DNA from: CAYQIM01 sp964417555
GTDB lineage: Bacteria > Pseudomonadota > Gammaproteobacteria > Diplorickettsiales > Diplorickettsiaceae
NCBI GenBank assembly: GCA_964417555.1
Contig: CAYQIM010000059.1
Span: 120,062-184,061, forward strand
Direction: 5' to 3'
Length of the DNA: 64,000 nt
This document shows positions 36,855 through 45,737 of the stretch, one piece after another; position 1 is the first letter of the stretch; every line of letters begins with the position of its first letter. A program made the translations under genes and the position numbers. A model generated the notes under the pieces. That model saw only the letters and a program-made list of their open reading frames with translations. It made no database searches and was not told the DNA's origin.

Positions 36855-37571
36855 ATGCATAGTCTGATGGGGACATCACAAGAAGCCTTTAAATTAAAAG
36901 CAAGTTTGTTCACCTTGACTACATTTCATTTATTTAACGCCGATCCCATGTTGCTACAACAACAATTAAAGCCACTGATTGAACAAACACCGCAGTTCTT
37001 TCAACAACTCCCTATTATTTTAGACATCTCTTCTTTGAAGCTTAATTCAGTTCCGTTAATAGACTTCTCTGCTATCATAAGTTGTTTACGACGTTCTGGC
37101 CTTATTCCTGTTGGCGTTCGCGGCGGAAACACTGAACAGCAAGCCTCTGCTATGCAAGCGGGACTCGCTATTTTGTCTAATATAAAACTAGAAAATACGG
37201 AAACATCACCTAAACCACCCTCTATTCCCTCTTCAACGGCCAAAATTATTAAGCAGCCTGTACGCTCCGGCCAGCAAATCTACGCCAAAAATAGTGATTT
37301 AATTGTATTAGCTTCAGTCAGTCCTGGCGCAGAATTATTAGCTGATGGCAATATCCATATCTATGGTCGATTAAAAGGTCGTGCGCTGGCAGGCGTAACC
37401 GGTAACCCAAATACCCATATTTTTTGCAAAACCTTAGAAGCTGAACTGGTTGCCGTTGCGGGTCATTATTGGCTAAGTGAGGATTTACAGGATTTACTAC
37501 CGACGCTTAGCAAAGGCGGTGTTCATATTTCCTTAGATCAAGAACGTTTACAAATAAAGACGTTAAATTAA
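36855..37571 (+). CDS. minC: Septum site-determining protein MinC
   Basis: The frame is open from 36744 but family similarity begins at MHSLMGTSQEAFKLKASLF, so the ATG at 36855 (AGGT about 9 nt upstream) is chosen, giving 238 aa. The N-terminal domain (LPIILDISSL, LRRSGLIPVGVRGG) and the C-terminal beta-helix (YAKNSDLIVLASVSPGAELLADGNIHIYGRLKGRALAGVTG) are typical of MinC, which blocks FtsZ assembly away from midcell. minD and minE, which usually follow, are absent; the next gene is convergent. Confidence 0.93.
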   Translation: MHSLMGTSQEAFKLKASLFTLTTFHLFNADPMLLQQQLKPLIEQTPQFFQQLPIILDISSLKLNSVPLIDFSAIISCLRRSGLIPVGVRGGNTEQQASAMQAGLAILSNIKLENTETSPKPPSIPSSTAKIIKQPVRSGQQIYAKNSDLIVLASVSPGAELLADGNIHIYGRLKGRALAGVTGNPNTHIFCKTLEAELVAVAGHYWLSEDLQDLLPTLSKGGVHISLDQERLQIKTLN

Positions 37572-37594
37572 TAGTGTTATTTGCTAAAAATCAG

Positions 37595-37637
37595 AAGTGT
37601 TTTTGGCCGTTATCGTGCATTTGAAGACATGTTCTTA
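37595..37637. repeat. Truncated palindromic repeat, overlapping a gene end
   Basis: TTTTTGGCCGTTATCGTGC followed by ATTTGAAGACATGTTC repeats the right end of the dispersed element (copy 1 at 648-675). It contains the last codons and stop of the RF3-fusion gene. Confidence 0.55.
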
Positions 37638-40441
37638 GGCACCGCCCATCTTTCTAACAACACCATTATTTCTTCAAGATTAATAGGTTTAATGAGCACT
37701 TCGTCGATACCTGCTTTAAGAAATGCTTCTTTATCTTTTGCATCGCCGTGCGCCGTTATGGCGATAATAGGTATTCGCTCTCCTTTGACTTCTTGTTGCC
37801 GAATAATCTGTGTAATAGTTATGCCGTTACTATCGGGTAAACAAATGTCCATAAAGATAAGGTCATAAGAATATTGCATATAATACTCCAATGCCATTTG
37901 AGCATTTATTGCACTATCTACAAAACATCCCTCTATTTTTTCCAACATAGATTTATAGATTCTTTGGATAAGCTCATTATCCTCAATCAATAAAATCCGT
38001 AATTTATGTCCTGACATAAAAGAGCTATCTTCCCGCGGCACTGACAAGCTTTCGTAGGCGGCATTAGTTTGCCGTTTCAGTGGTATTCGACAAATAAATA
38101 AGCTTCCTTTCTCAGGCGTACTTTCTATTTCTAGTTTCGCTTTTAGTAATTTTATATAAGCTAAGGTAATAGCCATACCTAAATCAATGCTTCTATAATC
38201 CTGCACCAGATGAACATAGCTTTGATCCAAACACGCCATTAACTTTTTCAGCTCTTTTTCTTGCATCCCCTTCCCGCTGTCTTGGATATGTACACTAAAT
38301 TCATCAAAATCTCCTTCCTGCTCATTTTGACTATAATCAATCTGTATTATGATCGAACCTTGCTCAGTATTTTTTAGCGCATAGCTACTTAAATGTAGGA
38401 CTATTTGATGGATCAAATGGGGATCGCCTATTACATTAACGGGAACATGATTGGGATAATCTAATAAAAATTGTATGCCTGCACTTTTGGCTTGAAACAC
38501 CAATTGCTTCACCACTTTTTCCAATAATTTTTTTAAATTAAAAGCCTGTACTATCACACCAACGTGTTGCGTTTCTCGTTCCGAAAGATTTAATAAACGA
38601 TTGATTAATGGGAGAATAGATTCGCTGACATTAAGAATATCCGTCACACACTGTTCCTGAGTAGGAAGTAAACAATCCATACTTAATAGCTGTGCCATAC
38701 CCACAATACTTGTTAATGCACTACGCAACTCGTAGCTTAAATTAGCAACAAATTTAGATTTAGCACGATTCGCTATAACAGCATCTCTAGCAATTCTTAT
38801 AATTGAGGGTAAGCGCTGACCCTTTTCTTCTAGCATTTTTATTCCTTTTATTAATTTAGAAAAATTAATCTCTGGCCAACGCTCTATAGTCAAATTCAAA
38901 TTGACGTAACTCGGTGCTAAATAAGCCAGATTCTCCTTACTATCCAAAGCTAAATGAGCAAAAGCCTTTGCTTGGAACTCCTCCAAGCGCTTAGAATCAT
39001 TACAACTCACCCAGCGTGCGGTAACAACGTTAATCGCCTCATAAGCGCACTCTACTTTATACTCATATTTTAAACGGTAGGCCACCACATCAAATTGTAA
39101 AATCCCAATAGCACCTAAAATCAATTCACTACCAGCCAAAGGCCGAAAAATTTGTATCGCACCTTCCTCTGATAATTGGACTAATTCCTTTAGCAAGGCC
39201 TTTGATTTAAGTGGGTCTTTTAGCCGCACTCGCTGAAATAATTCAGGTGAAAAAGAGGGGATACCGACAAATTTTAAAATTTCACCCGAAGTAAAGCTAT
39301 CACCAATCTGGATCGTACCATGGTTATGCAAACCAATAATATCACCTGGCCAAGCCTCTTCCGTTCTGCTGCAATCACCTGCCATAAAAGTCAGCGCATT
39401 GTTAATAGCAACCTCACGCCGTGTGCGCACTTGGTATAATTTCATTCCGGGAGTATATTTTCCAGAGCATAAACGCAAAAAGGCGATTCTATCGCGGTGT
39501 GCCGGATCCATATTAGCCTGGATTTTAAATACAAATCCGCTAAAATTCGCTTCTTCTGGCTTTACAAGGCGAACATCCGTTTCTCTAGGTTGCGGAAATG
39601 GAGCAAACTTAACAAGCGCCTCTAATAGCTCTTGTATACCAAAATTGTTAATGGCCGAACCAAAAAATACCGGTGTTGTTAACGTTCCATCTCGATACGC
39701 TTTTTCATTAAATACAGGACACGCCCCTTGTATAAGCGCTAATTCCTCTTGTAGCTCATCATATAAAAAACCAATTCTTGTTTTTACCTGAATATTATCT
39801 AAACCTTCAAACCACTCACTTTCTTTTCTTTTTAAATTACTCGAAGGTGCGTAGAAATAAACTTTATTTTCTTGTATATGATAGATACCCTTAAACTGTT
39901 TACCCATACCGATAGGCCAGGTCATGGGTGCACAAGAAATCCCTAATGTCGACTCAATATCATCGAGCAATTCAATAGGTGTACGTGCTTCTCTATCCAT
40001 CTTATTAATAAATGTCAAAATCGGAATCTGCCGTAAACGGCAAATTTCAAGCAATTTTTGCGTACGTGGCTCTACCCCTTTAGCCGCATCAATAACCATT
40101 AATGCCGAATCAACAGCCGTTAAGGTGCGATAAGTATCTTCCGAAAAATCAGCATGTCCTGGCGTATCTAACAAATTAAAAATACAACCTTGATAAGGGA
40201 ACTGCATCACCGACGTGCTAACCGAAATCCCACGTTCTTTTTCTAAGGCCATCCAATCAGACGTTGCATGGTGCGCGGCTTTCCTCGCCTTTACAGTCCC
40301 CGCCAGCTGTATAACGCCTCCCCACAATAAAAGTTTTTCAGTCAGGGTTGTCTTACCTGCATCCGGATGAGAGATAATAGCGAAGGTTCTTCTGGATAGA
40401 ATTTCTTCAGAATAAGAGGAATCTAACATGCGAGTAAGCAA
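37610..40441 (-). CDS. prfC: Peptide chain release factor 3 fused to a degenerate histidine kinase and a receiver domain (943 aa)
   Basis: Residues 1-527 are a complete RF3: G1 HPDAGKTT (25-32), GISVSTSVMQF, DTPGHADF (92-99), NKMD (146-149) and the C-terminal domains to LTIERWP. RF3 recycles RF1/RF2 after termination. From about 545 the frame runs on into a DHp-like helix, KFVANLSYELRSAL, where Tyr570 replaces the phosphoacceptor His. An HATPase-like domain follows with an intact G1 box (DSGKGM) but a degenerate N box (SSYALKNT) and G2 box. A receiver domain (814-935) has IEDN, the acceptor D865 (FMDICLP), ITAH and K918 (IKPI). Normal RF3 is about 525-530 aa. There is no stop or frameshift at the junction, so the fusion appears real. 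The last residues derive from a repeat. Confidence 0.85.
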   Translation of the reverse strand: MLTRMLDSSYSEEILSRRTFAIISHPDAGKTTLTEKLLLWGGVIQLAGTVKARKAAHHATSDWMALEKERGISVSTSVMQFPYQGCIFNLLDTPGHADFSEDTYRTLTAVDSALMVIDAAKGVEPRTQKLLEICRLRQIPILTFINKMDREARTPIELLDDIESTLGISCAPMTWPIGMGKQFKGIYHIQENKVYFYAPSSNLKRKESEWFEGLDNIQVKTRIGFLYDELQEELALIQGACPVFNEKAYRDGTLTTPVFFGSAINNFGIQELLEALVKFAPFPQPRETDVRLVKPEEANFSGFVFKIQANMDPAHRDRIAFLRLCSGKYTPGMKLYQVRTRREVAINNALTFMAGDCSRTEEAWPGDIIGLHNHGTIQIGDSFTSGEILKFVGIPSFSPELFQRVRLKDPLKSKALLKELVQLSEEGAIQIFRPLAGSELILGAIGILQFDVVAYRLKYEYKVECAYEAINVVTARWVSCNDSKRLEEFQAKAFAHLALDSKENLAYLAPSYVNLNLTIERWPEINFSKLIKGIKMLEEKGQRLPSIIRIARDAVIANRAKSKFVANLSYELRSALTSIVGMAQLLSMDCLLPTQEQCVTDILNVSESILPLINRLLNLSERETQHVGVIVQAFNLKKLLEKVVKQLVFQAKSAGIQFLLDYPNHVPVNVIGDPHLIHQIVLHLSSYALKNTEQGSIIIQIDYSQNEQEGDFDEFSVHIQDSGKGMQEKELKKLMACLDQSYVHLVQDYRSIDLGMAITLAYIKLLKAKLEIESTPEKGSLFICRIPLKRQTNAAYESLSVPREDSSFMSGHKLRILLIEDNELIQRIYKSMLEKIEGCFVDSAINAQMALEYYMQYSYDLIFMDICLPDSNGITITQIIRQQEVKGERIPIIAITAHGDAKDKEAFLKAGIDEVLIKPINLEEIMVLLERWAVPKNMSSNAR

Positions 40442-40558
40442 CCTTTTCTTAGTAATTGGTTACGGTTATTAATTAATAAAAACCCTATCATTAAATTAGC
40501 TTATTCTACACTACTACCCTTTAGAAGTGTTTAAACTTTACTCGGTAAAATAGAGGCG

Positions 40559-40640
40559 GATGTCTTCAACCTGGACTTGCATGAAAGATTGACATACCCC
40601 AGCCTTCGTCGGACTAGACTAAAAGACGACTTTTCTCTGA
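40559..40640. repeat. Possible degraded copy of a second repeat family
   Basis: CCTGGACTTGC, CCCAGCCTTCGTCGG and AAAAGACGAC recall the order CTTGGACTT, CCCCAGCTTTCGCTGGG, GACGACG at 45650-45730. It lies in the 303-bp gap between the RF3 fusion (divergent) and tRNA-Ser. The rest of the gap shows no gene. Confidence 0.4.
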
Positions 40641-40744
40641 TAACAAACACCGTCATTTATGTTACCCTATGTTGATTAAACAAAATTTAGCGGTAGCTAA
40701 TTGCCAAATTAAGTATTCTAGTTTAACCTGGGCGCCTTTCTTTA

Positions 40745-40834
40745 GGAGAGGTGTCCGAGCGGTTTAAGGAGCACGCCTGGAAAGTGTGTGTAGGCTAATC
40801 CCTACCGTGGGTTCGAATCCCATCCTCTCCGCCA
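40745..40834 (+). tRNA. tRNA-Ser (GGA)
   Basis: A 90-nt class II tRNA. Acceptor strands GGAGAGG (40745-40751) and CCTCTCC (40824-40830) pair; the anticodon loop CTGGAAA gives GGA; a long variable arm follows (GTGTGTAGGCTAATCCCTACC); the T-loop is GTTCGAATC; CCA is encoded. It is directly upstream of the 4.5S RNA gene. Confidence 0.95.
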
Positions 40835-40835
40835 A

Positions 40836-40950
40836 TGGTGGTTGTATTGGTCCCTTCGCAGCGCGAAGCAGCGAACCCCGTCAGGTCCGGAAGGAAGCAG
40901 CGGTAGTTGTGGATGTGGGTGCCGAGGTGTGGCTGGTATGACCGCCGCCA
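40836..40950 (+). ncRNA. ffs: Signal recognition particle 4.5S RNA
   Basis: The diagnostic apical segment GTCAGGTCCGGAAGGAAGC, with the SRP GGAA tetraloop and the conserved internal loop, lies in the middle. The outer strands ATGGTGGTTGTATTGG and CTGGTATGACCGCCGCCAT pair with G-U pairs. The stem end is followed by TTTTTT (40951-40956), acting as terminator. The RNA binds Ffh to target membrane proteins. It sits 1 bp after tRNA-Ser and upstream of dnaX. Confidence 0.95.
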
Positions 40951-41070
40951 TTTTTTGGAGGCTTGTAAAACCAAAGTGATATACGCTTCGCACTTGAATT
41001 TTTGGCAGCATTGCCGTTCAATTCACATTCGCGGCTTTTGGCAAAAATCTTATTGCTATGAGTTTATACA

Positions 41071-42636
41071 ATGAGTTATCAAGTCCTTGCTCGAAAATAT
41101 CGGCCTCGTTCTTTTTCACAATTAGTTGGCCAAGAATCCACCTGTCGAATTTTAAAAAATGCTTTGCAAAGTGCACGGATCCACCATGCCTATCTTTTTA
41201 CAGGCACGCGTGGTGTTGGGAAAACAAGCCTGGCGCGCTTATTTGCTAAATGCCTAAACTGCCAAACAAAAATAACCGCTGAACCCTGCGAACAATGTAC
41301 CGCGTGTGAAGCGATTAACGGTAATCGATTTACTGATCTCATTGAAGTCGATGCCGCCTCACGCACTAAAGTAGAAGATACCCGCGATCTACTCGCTGAC
41401 GTTCACTATGCCCCTAGTCAAGGCCGTTATAAGATCTACCTTATTGATGAAGTCCATATGTTGTCTTCACATAGTTTCAATGCCTTGCTAAAGACACTGG
41501 AAGAACCTCCACCGCATGTCATCTTTTTATTAGCAACCACCGATCCCCAACGACTACCGGCAACTATTCTTTCGCGTTGCTTACAGTTTCATTTAAAAGC
41601 ACTTTCTAGCGAACAGATTAGCTGTCATTTAGAAACTATTTTAAAAAATGAAAAAATAGCTTACGACAGAGGGGCCTTACAAATCCTTGCTCAGGCATCG
41701 CGGGGAAGTCTACGGGATAGCTTAAGTTTACTGGATCAAGCCATTGCCTATGCCAGTGAACACATTACAGAACAGGATATAAAAACGTTGTTAGGCAGCG
41801 TATCCACTACCAATATAACGGAGTTATTTGATGCACTTATAGCCCGTGATAGCATTAGACTCTGGGCCGCCATAGACCAATTGAATCAACAAGCGGCTGA
41901 TTTTTCCCAGGTGATCGATGAGCTGCTAAGCTATTTACATCAGATTGCCCTCACGCAAATACTTAGCGCTGAAATTATAAAAGAAAATGAAACAATCCAA
42001 CGCTTAGCTCAGCAACTTTCACCGGAGGATACTCAACTTTATTATCAAATTGCTTTATTAAGCCGGCGTGATTTAGCATTGGCTCCTACTCCCCGTTTGG
42101 GTTTTGAGATGATGCTGCTAAGAATGCTAGCCTTTAAACCCGCCGCTAGTAATGAAGCACTTTCTCTGGGTTTTCAACAAATACCGCGAAACGGCGAAAC
42201 GAGTGCCAATACCAGCGAAAGTTCAAGTACAAAAAACACGATAGAAAACACAGGGTTAAACTGGATCACCTTAGTCAAACAACTCAAATTAACCGGGATA
42301 ACGCATACTTTTGCCTGTCAATGTGCTCTACAGGACTATTCCAATAACCACGTAAGCTTGTTACTGGACCCAAAACAAACCGCATTGCATACGCCAAAAC
42401 AAGAAGAAAAGCTAACCCAAGCCCTTTCTCACTATTTTGGTAAATCGGTAACCTTATCCATTCGCTTAGGAGACATCAATCTATTAACACCTGCACGTCA
42501 GGAACAACAACAGCAATCGCAGCGACTACAACAAACCACTGAAAGTTTACAAAAAGACCCCACTCTTCAAGCCATTATGAAGACGTTTGATGCTACACTG
42601 CAACCCGAGACCATCCAGCTTTTAGACGAAAACTGA
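41071..42636 (+). CDS. dnaX: DNA polymerase III subunit tau/gamma
   Basis: The clamp-loader ATPase: Walker A GTRGVGKTS (about 45-53), four zinc cysteines (C64, C73, C76, C79), Walker B IYLIDEVHML, SRC motif (LSRCLQFHL) and sensor 2 (GSLRDSLSLLDQAI). At 521 aa it is shorter than the Escherichia coli tau form (643 aa), with a reduced C-terminal region. I see no A-AAA-AAG-type programmed frameshift site. It is followed by ybaB and recR, the usual cluster. Confidence 0.95.
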   Translation: MSYQVLARKYRPRSFSQLVGQESTCRILKNALQSARIHHAYLFTGTRGVGKTSLARLFAKCLNCQTKITAEPCEQCTACEAINGNRFTDLIEVDAASRTKVEDTRDLLADVHYAPSQGRYKIYLIDEVHMLSSHSFNALLKTLEEPPPHVIFLLATTDPQRLPATILSRCLQFHLKALSSEQISCHLETILKNEKIAYDRGALQILAQASRGSLRDSLSLLDQAIAYASEHITEQDIKTLLGSVSTTNITELFDALIARDSIRLWAAIDQLNQQAADFSQVIDELLSYLHQIALTQILSAEIIKENETIQRLAQQLSPEDTQLYYQIALLSRRDLALAPTPRLGFEMMLLRMLAFKPAASNEALSLGFQQIPRNGETSANTSESSSTKNTIENTGLNWITLVKQLKLTGITHTFACQCALQDYSNNHVSLLLDPKQTALHTPKQEEKLTQALSHYFGKSVTLSIRLGDINLLTPARQEQQQQSQRLQQTTESLQKDPTLQAIMKTFDATLQPETIQLLDEN

Positions 42637-42718
42637 CGCCTGTTACATGATCGGGTATACTGCGATAATTTAACAACTGTCTCAAGTCTGAGCGGTATAA
42701 TAAGTGAGGAAAATAACC

Positions 42719-43039
42719 ATGAATATGCAAGTTGACCTTAAAAAGCTTTTAGAACAAGCGCAAGACATGCAGTCTAAAATGCAATCTGCACAAGAAGCGC
42801 TAGCAAAAATAGTCGTTACTGGCGAAGCCGGCGGCGGTTTAATTAAGATTGATATGGATGGTCGTCACACGGTTAAATCTATCTGGCTTGATCCTAGTCT
42901 GTTAAAAGAAGATAAAGCATTTACAGAAGAGTTGTTAGTCAGCGCATTTAATAACGCATTGCAAAAAATTGAAAAAAACTCACGCCAAAAATTAAGTGAT
43001 CTCACAGCTCAAATTCAAACTAAATTTAGCGATGTCTAA
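42719..43039 (+). CDS. ybaB: Nucleoid-associated protein YbaB/EbfC
   Basis: A 106-aa DNA-binding dimer. The ATG at 42719 is preceded by GAGG 9 nt away; a GTG 15 bp upstream is less likely. The family pattern is visible: DLKKLLEQAQDMQSKMQ helix, GEAGGGLIKIDMDGRHTVKSIWLDPSLL sheet and C-terminal helix. It lies between dnaX and recR, as in most gammaproteobacteria. Confidence 0.93.
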   Translation: MNMQVDLKKLLEQAQDMQSKMQSAQEALAKIVVTGEAGGGLIKIDMDGRHTVKSIWLDPSLLKEDKAFTEELLVSAFNNALQKIEKNSRQKLSDLTAQIQTKFSDV

Positions 43040-43069
43040 AAAGAAGATTAAGCGACAACGGTCCCTAGC

Positions 43070-43678
43070 ATGGCTTTTAGTCCGTTAATAACTCAGCTTA
43101 TTTCGCAATTACGTTGTTTACCGGGTATTGGACCTAAATCTGCCCAGCGTATGGCATTTCACTTGCTAGAAAGAGCACGTCCAGAGGGTTTAGCCCTGGC
43201 AGAAATTATGGAACAAGCGATTCAGAAGGTAGGACACTGTTCACAATGTCGCAGCTTGAGTGAAACCGCGCTTTGTACGCTTTGTGAAAATCCTAATCGA
43301 GACAATAATTTACTCTGTGTTGTTGAAACGCCTATTGATGTTATGGCTATCGAACAGACTGCAAGCTATCACGGTCTTTACTTTGTGCTAATGGGACGGT
43401 TATCTCCTCTCGATGGGATTGGACCTGAAGAAATTGGGATAAAACACTTTATAAAACGGCTCAATACAAATCCGCCACAAGAAATTATTTTAGCTACCAA
43501 TCCTACTATAGAAGGGGAAGCAACCGCGCACTATCTGGCTGAATTAGTAAAAAAATACGGCATAAAAATTAGCCGTATTGCCCATGGCGTTCCTTTAGGT
43601 AGTGAGCTCGAGTTTATTGATGGAAATACGCTAACCCGTTCATTACATTCTCGCGTTATTATTGAAGAATATCGGTAA
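43070..43678 (+). CDS. recR: Recombination mediator protein RecR
   Basis: A 202-aa ring-forming protein of the RecFOR pathway that helps load RecA on gapped DNA. It has an HhH region (LPGIGPKSAQRMAFHLL), a C4 zinc finger (CSQCRSLSETALCTLC) and a Toprim domain (LLCVVETPIDVMAIE, YFVLMGRLSPLDGIGPE). Length is normal. A strong terminator follows. Confidence 0.95.
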   Translation: MAFSPLITQLISQLRCLPGIGPKSAQRMAFHLLERARPEGLALAEIMEQAIQKVGHCSQCRSLSETALCTLCENPNRDNNLLCVVETPIDVMAIEQTASYHGLYFVLMGRLSPLDGIGPEEIGIKHFIKRLNTNPPQEIILATNPTIEGEATAHYLAELVKKYGIKISRIAHGVPLGSELEFIDGNTLTRSLHSRVIIEEYR

Positions 43679-43714
43679 CGCTTCTTATTTGGAAGGCAGA
43701 ACGAAGAAATATAA

Positions 43715-43740
43715 AAAAGGGTGGTTCCCTCCACCCTTTT
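43715..43740. terminator. Bidirectional rho-independent terminator after recR
   Basis: AAAAGGGTGG (43715-43724) and CCACCCTTTT (43731-43740) pair perfectly over 10 bp around TTCCCT. It separates convergent recR and the 43768-44247 gene and has T-runs in both directions. Confidence 0.85.
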
Positions 43741-43767
43741 CAACACATACCCCCTGCACCGCCCTTA

Positions 43768-44247
43768 TTACGTAGCGCTACCCCTAACGAGTGCAGACTG
43801 TTCTGATTCTACTTGCGCGACTTGTTCGTGACTTCTTTGGCAAGCTAAAGAAGATACTTTCTGAGCAATAGAAAATAAAGTACCGTAAACAACAACAGCA
43901 CCTACCATCCCTAATGCCATATTTGCCGTCATCTTGGCAAATTTTTCCTCAGCCGAATTATCCACTTGAATATTTGTTGGATTCAACATCATCATCGACG
44001 CTCCTCCTAATAGCATGGAGGTAGAATACCCCATATGATGCAGCGCTTTTTTAACATTAGCCGTTTTAAAAAATCCACCCACCATGGGTAAAGGAGAAAG
44101 ACAATTTTTGACAAACCAATTTGTACGCCAACGTGATTGTTCAGTACTAGGTTCTACTACAACACTATGCACCGATATATCGGGTAAATTTTCTCTAGTT
44201 TGCGCGGGTTGCTCTTCAATATGAATAGATGCTTCCGATTCTTTCAT
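43768..44247 (-). CDS. Small protein with two membrane segments, unknown function (159 aa)
   Basis: The ATG at 44247 (MKESEASIHIEEQPAQ) has GAGGG about 9 nt upstream; an ATG 15 bp earlier lacks spacing. An acidic N-terminal part of about 60 residues is followed by two hydrophobic segments (STSMLLGGASMMML and MALGMVGAVVVYGTLFSIA) and a soluble tail. There is no signal peptide. Its position between recR and a YopJ-like gene, and the two-segment layout, are compatible with an effector inserted in a host membrane, but that is conjecture. No family is recognised. Confidence 0.55.
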   Translation of the reverse strand: MKESEASIHIEEQPAQTRENLPDISVHSVVVEPSTEQSRWRTNWFVKNCLSPLPMVGGFFKTANVKKALHHMGYSTSMLLGGASMMMLNPTNIQVDNSAEEKFAKMTANMALGMVGAVVVYGTLFSIAQKVSSLACQRSHEQVAQVESEQSALVRGSAT

Positions 44248-44659
44248 AATATAGTCCCTCATTATTATTAGTTTAATATATTTAGTAAGCTGGCTTCTTA
44301 TCTATTTTTATGATAATCAATAAAATAGTATAGAAAATATTTTATATAAGCAATCGATCTAAATAAATTATTTTTTACGCTTCCTAAACTTACTGTTTTT
44401 CTTAATTGCCTATTTAAAAATAATCGTTGTATCGGATAGTAGCTTAGAATAGCCACAAAAAAATGTGAGGCCTATAAATGATTGGGTGGGCACTCATGAT
44501 ACATTTATTATAGATATTTTTAAATTTTACTATCTCAAGTTCATTAAAAAATTTAAAACCCCATAATCTCAGATAGATATATTTTTAAATTTATTTATTA
44601 ATAAAATCTTAATCAACTAAATTTATTATTGTTTTTTTTCTAAAAAAATAATAATAACT
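44248..44659. other. AT-rich intergenic region (412 bp), no gene seen
   Basis: The gap between two divergent genes is very AT-rich and has many A/T runs. It must contain promoters for both. I see no RNA gene, no convincing -35/-10 pair and no clear ribosome-binding site before the ATG at 44660. Confidence 0.5.
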
Positions 44660-45634
44660 ATGATAACGAAAATAGCATTACGGTTTCAATTAAATAATTT
44701 ATTAGATCCTAAAAAAACATCCACTAGAACAATATTGCCAGAACATCTACGTTTATTGATTGATAACGAAAAAAGAGAGCGATTAGCTAGACGTGAAAGG
44801 CCTTTTGAATGCTATGTAGTAGATTCTAAATGTTTAGAGAAATTTTTATCCCCTTTACGTGAACCTAATTTGACGGAAAATAAACGATTTCAAGTAATAG
44901 TAAATGATGATGGCCATTATTCAATACTTGATATTTTATGGACGACAGACGAAAAAAAATATTTCTTACTAGATGCTCCCGGTAATAATAGAAAACACTA
45001 TTTACAAGAAATAATGGATAAATTTTCATTCGATAAAAGTTTTATTACAAACGCTAGAATGATTAATAATAAATATAATAATTTACAAAAAGATCTTCTC
45101 AGTTGCTCTATTTTTTCTTTTTATCATGCCGTTCAAATTTCTAAAATAGAAATTTATCGTGTACTAGATAATATTGCTCGTGAGCCTGATTCGGGAACGA
45201 ATAAAACCACGGTATACTGGGATGAATTACCGATGCAATTAGTTTGGGTGGCACAATCTTTAACATTTCTTGATGATTATTTAGCAAGAAATAAAAAACA
45301 GTTTAGCCCCACTGAGATAATGGAATACGAAGAATGGCGTAAAACACACATAAAACCAGACTCTACAGGCAAAGCTATAAATATGGCTATTGAAAATATA
45401 TTTAATTCGTTGGTCAAGAATGCTATTGCATTGGTAGAAAAAACAGATGAAAAAGAATTACGCTTAATTTGCGCTTTAACTCGCACGTACCCAATCACTG
45501 CAACTTATCTTAGCTCAAGGATATCCTCTTCTTTCTTCAGTGCTTCCCATGCTAATACAACAAAAGAAAACAATAAAGATCACGAAAATCAATCCAATAT
45601 CGCTTTAAATAGCGATTTGCATTTAGCACACTAA
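44660..45634 (+). CDS. YopJ-family-like acetyltransferase (candidate effector, 324 aa)
   Basis: The central part reads GHYSILDILW (H86, with D91 five residues on), YFLLDAPG (D105) and DLLSCSIFSFYHAVQ (C149). The spacings 19 (His-acid) and 44 (acid-Cys) equal those of the YopJ triad H109-E128-C172, and the Cys context (S-C-x-I-F-S) matches the family motif. YopJ proteins acetylate Ser/Thr/Lys of host kinases and immune proteins after secretion into host cells. There is no signal peptide; the C-terminal 40 residues are Ser/Asn-rich and disordered. The DNA is very AT-rich and the ribosome-binding site poor. Similarity outside the triad is low, so a related CE-clan peptidase is the main alternative. 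Confidence 0.7.
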   Translation: MITKIALRFQLNNLLDPKKTSTRTILPEHLRLLIDNEKRERLARRERPFECYVVDSKCLEKFLSPLREPNLTENKRFQVIVNDDGHYSILDILWTTDEKKYFLLDAPGNNRKHYLQEIMDKFSFDKSFITNARMINNKYNNLQKDLLSCSIFSFYHAVQISKIEIYRVLDNIAREPDSGTNKTTVYWDELPMQLVWVAQSLTFLDDYLARNKKQFSPTEIMEYEEWRKTHIKPDSTGKAINMAIENIFNSLVKNAIALVEKTDEKELRLICALTRTYPITATYLSSRISSSFFSASHANTTKENNKDHENQSNIALNSDLHLAH

Positions 45635-45649
45635 AACAAAAAATAAGCT

Positions 45650-45730
45650 TGGACTTAAAGAAATATTGGCAGCCCCAGCTTTCGCTGGGGGCCAATGTGG
45701 ATCCTGCCGTCAAGCCGCAGGACGACGATT
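45650..45730. repeat. Second repeat family: double-hairpin element, possible terminator
   Basis: TTGGCAGCCCCAGC/GCTGGGGGCCAA (45666-45695) and TCCTGC/GCAGGA (45702-45722) form two adjacent hairpins between convergent genes, the YopJ-like gene and rplT. Parts recur at 40559-40640 and near 55040-55060 (GCAGGATCCTGCCG). It resembles the dispersed palindromic elements common in intracellular bacteria. Confidence 0.5.
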
Positions 45731-45737
45731 TACGTAA

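Noticed and set aside
40802..41011. Reverse-strand frame over tRNA-Ser and the 4.5S RNA
   Set aside because: It is the complement of two clear RNA genes.
41071..42636. Programmed frameshift in dnaX
   Set aside because: I found no slippery A-rich heptamer with a downstream hairpin at the expected place; the protein is simply short.
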